Below are positions 40,252-47,001 of a DNA stretch of 63,121 nucleotides, in pieces (the stretch's first letter is position 1; every line of letters starts with the position of its first letter). Both the position numbers and the translations under genes were made by a program. The notes beneath the pieces were generated by a model, which searched no databases, was not told the origin of the DNA, and saw only the letters and a program-made list of their open reading frames with translations. This DNA comes from Caryophanales bacterium UBA4855. GTDB taxonomy: Bacteria; Bacillota_I; Bacilli_A; RFN20; CAG-826. Location: contig DHEH01000009.1 in assembly GCA_002399785.1 (NCBI GenBank), positions 1 through 63,121 on the forward strand. The letters run 5' to 3'.

Positions 40252-42516
40252 ATGGAACTCACACTTTACACATCAAATGTTAGAGGACTTGCATCTAACA
40301 CTAAATATAACAGCAAGATAACAATTAAAGATATTGAATCACTAAAGAAAGCATTAGCGTTTGATTATGTCCCTGTGCTCTTTAAAGACTATACAAGGAG
40401 CATAGCTAACTTCATATCATCCAACTGCATTATTGTTGACTGCGATAATGACCATTCAGATAAACCTGAAGATTGGATAGATCTAGTTAAACTAATGGAG
40501 CACTTTCCTAATGTAAGATTCTATATTCATTATTCAAGACATCATATGAAATGGAAAGACGATAAAAGTCCACGACCTAGATTTCATATTATCTTCTTTT
40601 GCAACGAGATAACTGATGAAAAAGTCTATTCAATACTAAAGAAAGATATCTATAACTATTTTCCTTATATAGATAATAACGCACTTGATTCAGCTAGATT
40701 ATTCTTTGGCACTGAAAATCCTGAAGTTGAATATGTAGATGGTGAACTTACTATCGATGAATTTATTAAGGATATAAAGTCAGAGGAATTCTTACTTCAA
40801 GATAAGCCAATAGCTGAAGGAACTAGAAATGACACAATGCATAAATATGCTACTAAGCTTCTTAAAAGGTATGGAGATACACCTGTAGCTTACAACGAAT
40901 ATTTAAATATTAATGAAAGATGCTCACCACCCCTAGATGATGCTGAACTAAATCAAATATGGACAAGTGCTAATAAGTTTTATAAGGAAAAGATAATATC
41001 AAGTCCAACTTATGTTAAGCCTGATGATTATGGAGTTATTAAATGGGATTCACTTATTCCACTAGATGATAGAAAACTAGCACCATTTCCAATTGAGGTA
41101 TTACCTGATGCTATTAAGAATTATTGTTTAGAGGTTAGTGAAGCCACACAAACACCAATAGATATGGCAGGTGTTGTAGCACTAGCTATATTAGCCTTAT
41201 CAATGCAAAGAAAATATCAAATCGAAGGTAAGCCTGACTGGTTAGAACAACTTAATTTATATTTTTGTGTAGTTGCTCCACCTAGTGAAAGAAAATCAGC
41301 TGTAATAAATCATTTAATTAAAGTTATTCATATTTTTGAAATGAATTATAACGAAGCTCATACTCTTGAACTAGAAAAAAGTGAACTTGAATATCAAGCA
41401 TTAATTACTAAGAAAAATAAATTGGCTAAAGATGTTGAAAAAGGTAAAGCTCAGCCATCTGAACTTGATGAAGTCATAACCAAGCTTAATGGTTTTAATA
41501 GACTCCATAAATTGATACTAGCTGTTGATGATGTTACACCTGAAGTTTTAGCTAATAAGCTAAAGGAACAAGATGAGTCATTAGCAATTATATCTAGTGA
41601 AGGTGGTATCTTCGATATCATATCTGGTGCTTATTCTAAGATTGTTAATATTGATATTCTCCTAAAAGCCTATTCAGGAGATTTCGTTAGAGTGGATAGA
41701 ATTGGCCGTGAATCTATATCACTTAAAAAGGCTAAACTAACTATCCTACTTATGGTGCAACCTAAAGTCCTAGAAACCATTATGAATAATTCAATATTTG
41801 CAGGTCGTGGTCTTAATGCAAGATTCTTATATTCCATTCCTAATTCTAAGGTTGGTACTAGAAAACTTACAACAAAACCTATTGATGAAGATACTAAAGA
41901 AGCTTTTTATAGGCTAATTAATTCAATATTAAATGAAAATCCTAATGCTAAAGAAATAATCACACTAACCGATGGTGCTTACAAGGAACTTGAAAACTAC
42001 CATGACTCATTAGAAATAAGGTTAGATTCTGACCTTAAAGATATAGGTGCTTGGGCAGGTAAACTTGTAGGCAATATCTTAAGAATATCAGGAGCATTAT
42101 GTAGAGCTCATGAAATTAAATATGACGGTTATTTCAGTGATGGAACTAAGGAAGATGAAAATGGTTCTTATATCGTTCAAGAGGATGTAATGAAAGATGC
42201 CATAAAGGTAGGTAACTACTTTCTAGATCATGCTTTATATTCATTTGAAATGCTAGGTGATGATTCTAAAAAGAAAAATGGTAAGAAGATTATCGATACC
42301 CTAGTTAAACAGGAACCACATCTAACTGAAGTATCAGCAAGAGATATATTAAGGCTTTGTAGGAAATTCGATAAGGAAACACTAGAACCTATACTTAATC
42401 TCTTATGTGATTATGGTTATTTAAAAGAAAAAGATAATGTTCAAACAGGCGTGGGTAGACCAAAGAGTCAAGTCTATTTAATTAATCCAGCAATTTATGA
42501 AAATAACACCAGTTAA
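40252..42516 (+). CDS. Primase-helicase-like protein (AEP-like N-terminus, PriCT, DUF3987)
   Basis: A 754-residue replication protein. Residues 1-180 look like a primase-polymerase/VirE-type N-terminal domain (FISSNCIIVDCDNDHSD, PRPRFHIIFFCNEITDE). A PriCT-like helical domain follows (GTRNDTMHKYATKLLKRYGD, about 190-245). Then a DUF3987/YfjI-type P-loop ATPase with Walker A VVAPPSERKSAVINH (about 342) and SSEGGIFDIISG. The C-terminus looks like a winged helix. Typical of phages and mobile elements in Firmicutes. A GGAGG site precedes the ATG and the iteron-like array lies directly upstream. Confidence 0.85.
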   Translation: MELTLYTSNVRGLASNTKYNSKITIKDIESLKKALAFDYVPVLFKDYTRSIANFISSNCIIVDCDNDHSDKPEDWIDLVKLMEHFPNVRFYIHYSRHHMKWKDDKSPRPRFHIIFFCNEITDEKVYSILKKDIYNYFPYIDNNALDSARLFFGTENPEVEYVDGELTIDEFIKDIKSEEFLLQDKPIAEGTRNDTMHKYATKLLKRYGDTPVAYNEYLNINERCSPPLDDAELNQIWTSANKFYKEKIISSPTYVKPDDYGVIKWDSLIPLDDRKLAPFPIEVLPDAIKNYCLEVSEATQTPIDMAGVVALAILALSMQRKYQIEGKPDWLEQLNLYFCVVAPPSERKSAVINHLIKVIHIFEMNYNEAHTLELEKSELEYQALITKKNKLAKDVEKGKAQPSELDEVITKLNGFNRLHKLILAVDDVTPEVLANKLKEQDESLAIISSEGGIFDIISGAYSKIVNIDILLKAYSGDFVRVDRIGRESISLKKAKLTILLMVQPKVLETIMNNSIFAGRGLNARFLYSIPNSKVGTRKLTTKPIDEDTKEAFYRLINSILNENPNAKEIITLTDGAYKELENYHDSLEIRLDSDLKDIGAWAGKLVGNILRISGALCRAHEIKYDGYFSDGTKEDENGSYIVQEDVMKDAIKVGNYFLDHALYSFEMLGDDSKKKNGKKIIDTLVKQEPHLTEVSARDILRLCRKFDKETLEPILNLLCDYGYLKEKDNVQTGVGRPKSQVYLINPAIYENNTS

Positions 42517-42520
42517 TTAA

Positions 42521-42626
42521 TTTTGTCCTTTTTGTCCTTTTGTCCCTATAAATACTTTATTTAATTAATTTATTTATTTTTATACATTCTAAATCTCTTT
42601 ATAGGGTGTTGGGACAAAACGGACAA
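42521..42626. repeat. TTTTGTCC repeats and large inverted repeat after the primase
   Basis: Three tandem TTTTGTCC (42521, 42530, 42538) lead into CCCTATAAA. About 50 bp later TTTATAGGG (42598-42606), TGTT, GGGACAAAA (42611-42619) and CGGACAA form the mirror image. The 13-mer TTTTGTCCCTATA also occurs in the array upstream of the primase (40075-40087), so the same protein probably binds on both sides of the gene. Confidence 0.65.
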
Positions 42627-42663
42627 TATTCACAAAAACTAATAAATTTATACACTGGAGGAA

Positions 42664-42812
42664 ATTAAAAATGATAACTATTAGAAGTCCGACTTGACCA
42701 TGACCCCTAGCCCCATCAAATCTCTACAGCTTTTTAGCTGGACATCGGTGTGGGGTTTCACGCACAACTTTTCGAATTCAAACGGGGTATATGCCCTGAA
42801 ATCAAACAAACT
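42664..42812 (+). other. GC-rich structured patch in the primase-capsid gap
   Basis: The 350-bp gap between primase and the next gene contains a good ribosome site (GGAGG) with an eight-codon ORF (MITIRSPT, 42671-42697), then about 115 bp far richer in G+C than its surroundings. It can fold: CCCCA near 42712 with TGGGG near 42752, enclosing CAGCT-TTTT-AGCTG. An ATG frame from 42694 runs through but has no ribosome site. Structured RNA, packaging site or gene remnant are all possible. Confidence 0.5.
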
Positions 42813-42866
42813 AAAAAAAGCCCTTAAAATGGGTAAAAATAAGAAAATCAAAGGAGATATAAAAAT

Positions 42867-43109
42867 ATGTTACATTTGAAAAAAGGTCCGATTTCACCTA
42901 AAAGAATCAAGTATGATGGTGCTACATTTAAAAGAACAAATACTTTTGTTACTGATGATGGCACTAAAGTTGAGGTTTATGAATACATTCACCAATTTCA
43001 TGAGCCTAAATATTTAGTTAAGTTTAAAGATAATGTTATTGAACTTAATAATGGTGAACTAGAAAATTATTTAAATTATAAATTTGGAGGAATTAATAAT
43101 GGCATTTAA
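42867..43109 (+). CDS. Small protein upstream of capsid gene, unknown
   Basis: An 80-residue basic, beta-rich protein starting MLHLKKGPISPKRIKYDGAT. No family recognised. An AAAGGAG site precedes the ATG. It overlaps the capsid gene by 11 bp, and the capsid ribosome site GGAGG lies within its last codons. Location suggests a morphogenetic or regulatory partner of the capsid protein, by inference only. Confidence 0.75.
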   Translation: MLHLKKGPISPKRIKYDGATFKRTNTFVTDDGTKVEVYEYIHQFHEPKYLVKFKDNVIELNNGELENYLNYKFGGINNGI

Positions 43110-43986
43110 ACATTTAGATTTAATTAATAGTTTCTTAAGAGGAACTAACACAACTGAAGTTAATGAATACTTTAGAGGCGATATAGATGAATCAGGTTAC
43201 TTAGATTATAAAATCGGAGAGGAAACATTAAAAAAATACTCGATTTTTAGAAATCTATCTACCTACTTAACTGTATCAAAAACTGATGGAAAAATAATTG
43301 TACCAACATCTACTGATATTGCAGGTGTTATGCAAGAAGGCGATTCATTCCCTGTATCTGAAGAAGGTTTTAATGAACTAGACTTTTCATCATATAAGCT
43401 AGGTTCAATTATTAAAGTTAAACAAGATTTTGTATCAGACAATGATTTTAATCTAATTAACTATTTAGATAATGAACTAGGTAAAAGATTTGGTAAAGCT
43501 GAGGAAAGATTAATCCTTAATGGTACAGGTAACAACGAGCCACTAGGATTATTAAATCTAGAACTTGATGGTGCTCAAACATCTAGTGTTACATGTGATT
43601 CAATTACAAATCTATATTTCTCACTAGCTAATGATCATAGAAATGATGCTGTATTTGTTGTTAGTGATGAAATAGCTGTAACTTTAAGAAAATTAAAGGA
43701 TGAGGATGGTAATTATTTATGGAATCAAAATAACGATACTATCTTTGGTAAAAAAGTCTATATTTCAAATTATATGACTGATTCAACTAAACCTATATTA
43801 TTTGGTAATTTCTCGTATCTTTGGATTATCCATAGAAAAAGATTAGCTCTTAAAGTATTACAAGAACTTTATGCTAATAACTACCAAATAGGTTATGCAG
43901 CTAAAGAACGCTTAGATTTCAAATTAACGGAACCTAATGCGGTTAAGGTTCTATCTATCCAAGAGGTAGAAACAAGCCAAGAATAA
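43099..43986 (+). CDS. HK97-fold phage major capsid protein
   Basis: A 295-residue capsid-type protein. The middle and C-terminal parts match HK97 capsids: KIIVPTSTDIAGVMQEGDSF (peptide before the E-loop), FSSYKLGSIIKVKQDFVSDN, AEERLILNGTGNNEPLGLL and the C-terminal LWIIHRKRLALKVLQELYAN. There is no long N-terminal scaffolding delta domain and no prohead protease, portal or terminase gene in the element. The ATG at 43099 follows GGAGGAATTAATA; an in-frame ATG at 43084 overlaps that site. Confidence 0.85.
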   Translation: MAFKHLDLINSFLRGTNTTEVNEYFRGDIDESGYLDYKIGEETLKKYSIFRNLSTYLTVSKTDGKIIVPTSTDIAGVMQEGDSFPVSEEGFNELDFSSYKLGSIIKVKQDFVSDNDFNLINYLDNELGKRFGKAEERLILNGTGNNEPLGLLNLELDGAQTSSVTCDSITNLYFSLANDHRNDAVFVVSDEIAVTLRKLKDEDGNYLWNQNNDTIFGKKVYISNYMTDSTKPILFGNFSYLWIIHRKRLALKVLQELYANNYQIGYAAKERLDFKLTEPNAVKVLSIQEVETSQE

Positions 43987-44045
43987 GGGCAATTTAGGGG
44001 CTAATTTAGGCTTCTAGGTTAGCCTCTATTCAACTTGGAGGTAAT

Positions 44046-44204
44046 ATGGATAGATTAACTTATAACAAGAAAATCGGCGATACTGTCTATGTTATTACTA
44101 CACAAGTCGCCGATAAAAAAGATGAAGGTTATTTAAAGAAAAAGGTTGAGAAAATGATAAAGAGATCTATTGAACTTCCTATCATTGAAAAACCTAGAAA
44201 ATAA
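44046..44204 (+). CDS. Small protein between capsid and recombinase, unknown
   Basis: A 52-residue ORF reading MDRLTYNKKIGDTVYVITTQ, then a Lys-rich helix (DEGYLKKKVEKMIKRSIELP). A strong TTGGAGG site lies 5-6 bp before the ATG, which makes translation likely despite the small size. The start recalls transposon-encoded peptides found near TnpX-type recombinases, but I cannot assign a function. Confidence 0.7.
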   Translation: MDRLTYNKKIGDTVYVITTQVADKKDEGYLKKKVEKMIKRSIELPIIEKPRK

Positions 44205-44247
44205 TAAAAAAGTGCTCATATATAACTTGATAATAATCGCCTTTAGA

Positions 44248-44265
44248 GTGATGTATATACACGAC
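44248..44265. promoter_or_regulatory. Imperfect 18-bp dyad before recombinase leader
   Basis: GTGATGTATATACACGAC is symmetric at 14 of 18 positions, centred on TGTATATACA, and lies 8 bp before the AAAGGAGG site of the leader ORF. Candidate operator for the recombinase transcript. Confidence 0.4.
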
Positions 44266-44282
44266 CAAAGGAGGTTACTTAT

Positions 44283-44336
44283 ATGAGCAAAACTGAACTA
44301 AAACCACTTAACGAGAGGAGGCAGTATTTATGTTAG
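44283..44336 (+). CDS. 17-codon leader ORF overlapping the recombinase start
   Basis: ATG with AAAGGAGG 8 bp upstream encodes MSKTELKPLNERRQYLC and stops at TAG, four bases into the recombinase gene. The recombinase ribosome site AGAGGAGG lies inside it (codons for ERR). Such a layout couples or attenuates translation of the downstream gene. Confidence 0.6.
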   Translation: MSKTELKPLNERRQYLC

Positions 44337-45937
44337 AACAATTGAATACATCACAAAAGATAACTGCATTATACTGCCGTCTATCTCGTGATGATGATTT
44401 ACAGGGTGATTCTAACTCCATTATCAACCAAAGAAACATATTACAAAAGTATGCTGATGATAATGGATTTAATAACACAGTTGTATTTGTTGATGATGGC
44501 TATTCTGGTACTACTTTCAATAGACCAGACTGGCAAAGATTAATGGAATATGTGAATCGAGATGAAGTTGGAACAATTATAGTTAAAGACATGTCTAGAC
44601 TTGGTCGTGATTACTTGAAAGTTGGCTACTTCACTGAAATACTATTCCCTGAAAATGGCATCAGGTTCATAGCTATAAATAATGGAGTTGATTCTGACAA
44701 GCCAACTGACAACGACTTCACGCCATTCTTAAATATTATTAATGAGTGGTACGCTAAAGATACTTCAAAAAAGATAAAGGCAGTATTTAAATCTAAAGCT
44801 GATAGAGGCCAAACACTAACATTCAATTGCCCTTATGGTTATATCAAAGACCCTAATGATAAACACAAATGGTTAGTTGATGATGAAGCTAGTATTGTTA
44901 TTAAAGAAATCTATAGACTTTGTATGAATGGTTTAGGAATTACTAAAATAGCTAATATTCTAAATGAAAAGAATATAACTCCACCTGCTTACCATAAAGT
45001 TTTGATGGGTCAAATGAAAACTAGTCAAGATTTCTCAAATACAAAATGGGATTCATCTATTGTTGGTGATATTCTTTCAAGAGCTGAATATGCTGGTCAC
45101 ACAGTTATTTATAAACCTGATAGTCATCCAAGAAAGAATAGAAAATTTAAAAATTATAAGCCTGAGGAAACTAAGATAATTGAAAACACCCATGAGGCCA
45201 TTATCGACCAAGATACATTTGATATAGTTGCCAATATTAGAGCCAATAAAAGGAAGAATACTAAAATCGGTTATACTCCTAAATTATCGGGTAAGCTTTA
45301 TTGTAGCGACTGTGGTGAAAAAATGTATTATGTTTGTCCTAGAGAAAAGTATCACAATCCTGCTTACTTTGTTTGTAGCAGTTATAGAAAACATACTTGC
45401 ATATACACTCATGCAATTAGAGAAAAGGATATTGAAGAAATGGTTCTTGCTGATATTCAAAGGCTAATTGCATTTATTAAAGACAATGAGGATGAGTTTG
45501 TTGAAAAGGTAAGTGATTATTCTAAAGCTGAACTTAATAAGGCTTTGAGGAGTGCTACTAAAGAAATTGAAACATCAACTGCTAGATACAAGAAACTAGA
45601 CTCAATTATTCAAAAGCTCTATGAAGATAAGCTTGAAGGCAATTTAACGGATGAGAGATTCAACAAATTATCAGAAAGCTATGAACAAGAGCAAAAAAGC
45701 CTTGAAACTAGAATTAAAGAGCTTCAAGACTTCATAGATAATGAAAAAGAAAAATATCTCAATGCATCTTACCTAATAAACCTAGTTAAGAAATACACTG
45801 AGATAAATGAATTAACGGATGAAATTGTACAGGAATTCATCCAAAAGATAATCGTACATCATAAAGTTAAAGTTGATGGTGTAAAGACTCAACAAATTGA
45901 TATCTACTATAATGGCATAGGTCATGTAGAGATATAA
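44330..45937 (+). CDS. Large serine recombinase (TnpX/TndX type)
   Basis: Catalyses excision and integration of the element. The 535-residue protein has a resolvase catalytic domain (ALYCRLSRDDDLQGDS with Ser19 as likely nucleophile, IIVKDMSRLGRDYLKVG), a recombinase domain (KTSQDFSNTKWDSSIVGDIL), a zinc ribbon (GKLYCSDCGEKMYYVC with later Cys residues), a coiled coil (about 390-480) and a DUF4368-like end. TnpX and TndX use GA dinucleotide crossovers, which fits the candidate att sites. It is translated from an overlap with the leader ORF. Confidence 0.93.
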   Translation: MLEQLNTSQKITALYCRLSRDDDLQGDSNSIINQRNILQKYADDNGFNNTVVFVDDGYSGTTFNRPDWQRLMEYVNRDEVGTIIVKDMSRLGRDYLKVGYFTEILFPENGIRFIAINNGVDSDKPTDNDFTPFLNIINEWYAKDTSKKIKAVFKSKADRGQTLTFNCPYGYIKDPNDKHKWLVDDEASIVIKEIYRLCMNGLGITKIANILNEKNITPPAYHKVLMGQMKTSQDFSNTKWDSSIVGDILSRAEYAGHTVIYKPDSHPRKNRKFKNYKPEETKIIENTHEAIIDQDTFDIVANIRANKRKNTKIGYTPKLSGKLYCSDCGEKMYYVCPREKYHNPAYFVCSSYRKHTCIYTHAIREKDIEEMVLADIQRLIAFIKDNEDEFVEKVSDYSKAELNKALRSATKEIETSTARYKKLDSIIQKLYEDKLEGNLTDERFNKLSESYEQEQKSLETRIKELQDFIDNEKEKYLNASYLINLVKKYTEINELTDEIVQEFIQKIIVHHKVKVDGVKTQQIDIYYNGIGHVEI

Positions 45938-45960
45938 ATGCTCCGTCAAAATAGTCAGCA

Positions 45961-45975
45961 GAGCAAACCTCATAA
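45961..45975 (+). other. attR: Candidate right attachment site
   Basis: GAGCAAACCTCATAA, 23 bp after the recombinase stop, 13 of 15 identical to the sequence 20 bp after dnaN. Recombinase genes normally lie next to their att site. Confidence 0.45.
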
Positions 45976-46010
45976 CACTACTAGAGTAACATCTGGTAGT
46001 GTTTCTTTTT
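45974..46010 (+). terminator. Strong terminator, perhaps originally that of dnaN
   Basis: AACACTAC and GTAGTGTT form a perfect 8-bp stem with a 14-nt loop, followed by TCTTTTTATTTT. It now follows the recombinase and is convergent with the lipoprotein gene. In the inferred empty site it would be about 35 bp downstream of the dnaN stop. Confidence 0.85.
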
Positions 46011-46539
46011 ATTTTAAGCCAATAGTAATTGTGACGTTTTCCTCACCTAATAGTTCAGTTAACTCACTTTTACTTAAATTAATATGTCCCAGTTTTGTAT
46101 AACTATAAGTGTTTGAACCATAGAATAAAACTATTTTATTAGATTGGTAAAGCATAATATCACCAGCATTGGCTGTTAGGTTAGTATCGCTACTTGGAAG
46201 TGCAGAACCTAAACTACCAAATTGCTCCATATCGTCATACATTTCTAGATCTATTGATAAGCCATTCTTAGCTAGTTGTTTTAGTGCTTTTACTGAATCG
46301 TTATCTAACCAGAATACATCGACTTCAGTATTTCCAATTTTAAGTGTTAAAGTTTTATTCATAGTATCATCCTCGGTTGTAGTAGTATCTGGTGTTGTAT
46401 CACTAGGAGTCGTAGTACTAGTTGATGGTTCTTGAGTAGATGGATTACTAGGTTCGGTTGAATTACTAGTTTTCTTACCACATCCAACCAAAGTGCATAT
46501 TAAAACTAATCCTATAATTATTGTTATAAATCTTTTCAT
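46009..46539 (-). CDS. Lipoprotein with cyclophilin-like domain
   Basis: A 176-residue secreted lipoprotein: signal peptide MKRFITIIIGLVLICTLVGC with the lipobox Cys at 20, then a Ser/Thr/Pro/Glu-rich spacer (about 22-60) and a compact domain. That domain contains LGSALPSSDTNLTANAGDIM, LYQSNKIVLFYGSNTYSYTK and LGHINLS, matching the bacterial cyclophilin-like (PF18050-type) fold. Whether it belongs to the element or to the chromosome is uncertain: it is outside the proposed att sites, but its Leu codons include CTA as in the island. Converges on the terminator at 45974. Confidence 0.8.
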   Translation of the reverse strand: MKRFITIIIGLVLICTLVGCGKKTSNSTEPSNPSTQEPSTSTTTPSDTTPDTTTTEDDTMNKTLTLKIGNTEVDVFWLDNDSVKALKQLAKNGLSIDLEMYDDMEQFGSLGSALPSSDTNLTANAGDIMLYQSNKIVLFYGSNTYSYTKLGHINLSKSELTELLGEENVTITIGLK

Positions 46540-46584
46540 AATGGGTCACCTTGCATATATTATACACCAAAATAGACAAAAAAG

Positions 46585-46651
46585 AGAGGCCAGACACCTA
46601 CGATATTAAAATCGTTGATATCAGGCCTGCTCTAAAGAAGTCTTTTTTTTT
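46585..46651 (+). terminator. Two-tier hairpin followed by a T-run
   Basis: An outer stem from GAGGCC (46586-46591) with GGCCT (46624-46628) encloses ACGAT/ATCGT (46600-46604, 46611-46615), followed by GTCTTTTTTTTTAAT. It reads as a plus-strand terminator, yet no plus-strand gene ends here. It may be an attenuator ahead of yaaA-recF-gyrB or an element boundary relic. Confidence 0.5.
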
Positions 46652-46679
46652 AATATTTTTTTATTTTTGTTTTAAAGGC

Positions 46680-46769
46680 CTAATTTTGAAAATAATTATT
46701 TATTAATATAAATATATTATATATTAAACTCTTTCAAAATTAGCCCCTTTAATATATAATATTAAAGGG
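46680..46769 (+). promoter_or_regulatory. Two inverted repeats in the yaaA-recF-gyrB leader
   Basis: CTAATTTTGAAA (46680-46691) has its perfect complement TTTCAAAATTAG at 46732-46743 across a 40-nt AT-only loop. CCCTTTAATAT and ATATTAAAGGG (46745-46755, 46759-46769) then form an 11-bp hairpin with a 3-nt loop, ending 16 bp before the yaaA ATG. The GGGG ribosome site could pair with CCCC at 46744-46747 instead, so alternate folds could control translation. Confidence 0.5.
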
Positions 46770-46785
46770 TCGTTAAGGGGATAAA

Positions 46786-47001
46786 ATGAATAAAAAGGTA
46801 CAAATTACAACAGACTACATCACTTTAGGTCAACTCTTAAAGTTTGAGAATGTTATTGCTAATGGATCAGAGGCTAAAGCGTTTGTTTTAAATCATCAGA
46901 TTATTGTAAATGGTGAAGCTTCAAATCAAAGAGGTAAAAAATTATACCCTTCTACAGTTATTGTGATTGATGACTCTTTGTTCTTTGAAATCATCAAATG
47001 A
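46786..47001 (+). CDS. yaaA: S4-domain protein YaaA
   Basis: A 71-residue S4-fold RNA-binding protein: ITLGQLLKFENVIANGSEAK, FVLNHQIIVNGEASNQRGKKLYPS. It normally lies between dnaN and recF in Firmicutes and that is its place here apart from the inserted element. Its stop overlaps recF as ATGA. Molecular role unsettled. Confidence 0.92.
   Translation: MNKKVQITTDYITLGQLLKFENVIANGSEAKAFVLNHQIIVNGEASNQRGKKLYPSTVIVIDDSLFFEIIK

Larger units (their letters stand above)
33306..45975. mobile_element. Integrated element carrying a defence-like operon, primase, capsid and serine recombinase
   Basis: The segment separates dnaN from yaaA-recF, which are adjacent in most Firmicutes. Its right end encodes a large serine recombinase. 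The candidate ends are GAGCACACCTCGTAA at 33306 and GAGCAAACCTCATAA at 45961, 13 of 15 identical and 12,655 bp apart. Rejoining them would put dnaN's stop about 35 bp from the strong terminator at 45974. Genes on the right half use CTA for leucine more freely than the backbone. The dispersed backbone repeat is not seen inside. The limits are inference; the insertion itself is well supported. Confidence 0.75.

Noticed and set aside
42694..42879. 61-codon plus-strand frame through the GC-rich patch
   Set aside because: No ribosome site before the ATG, unlike every neighbour, and it overlaps the well-supported start at 42867. More likely a chance frame in a structured or relic segment.
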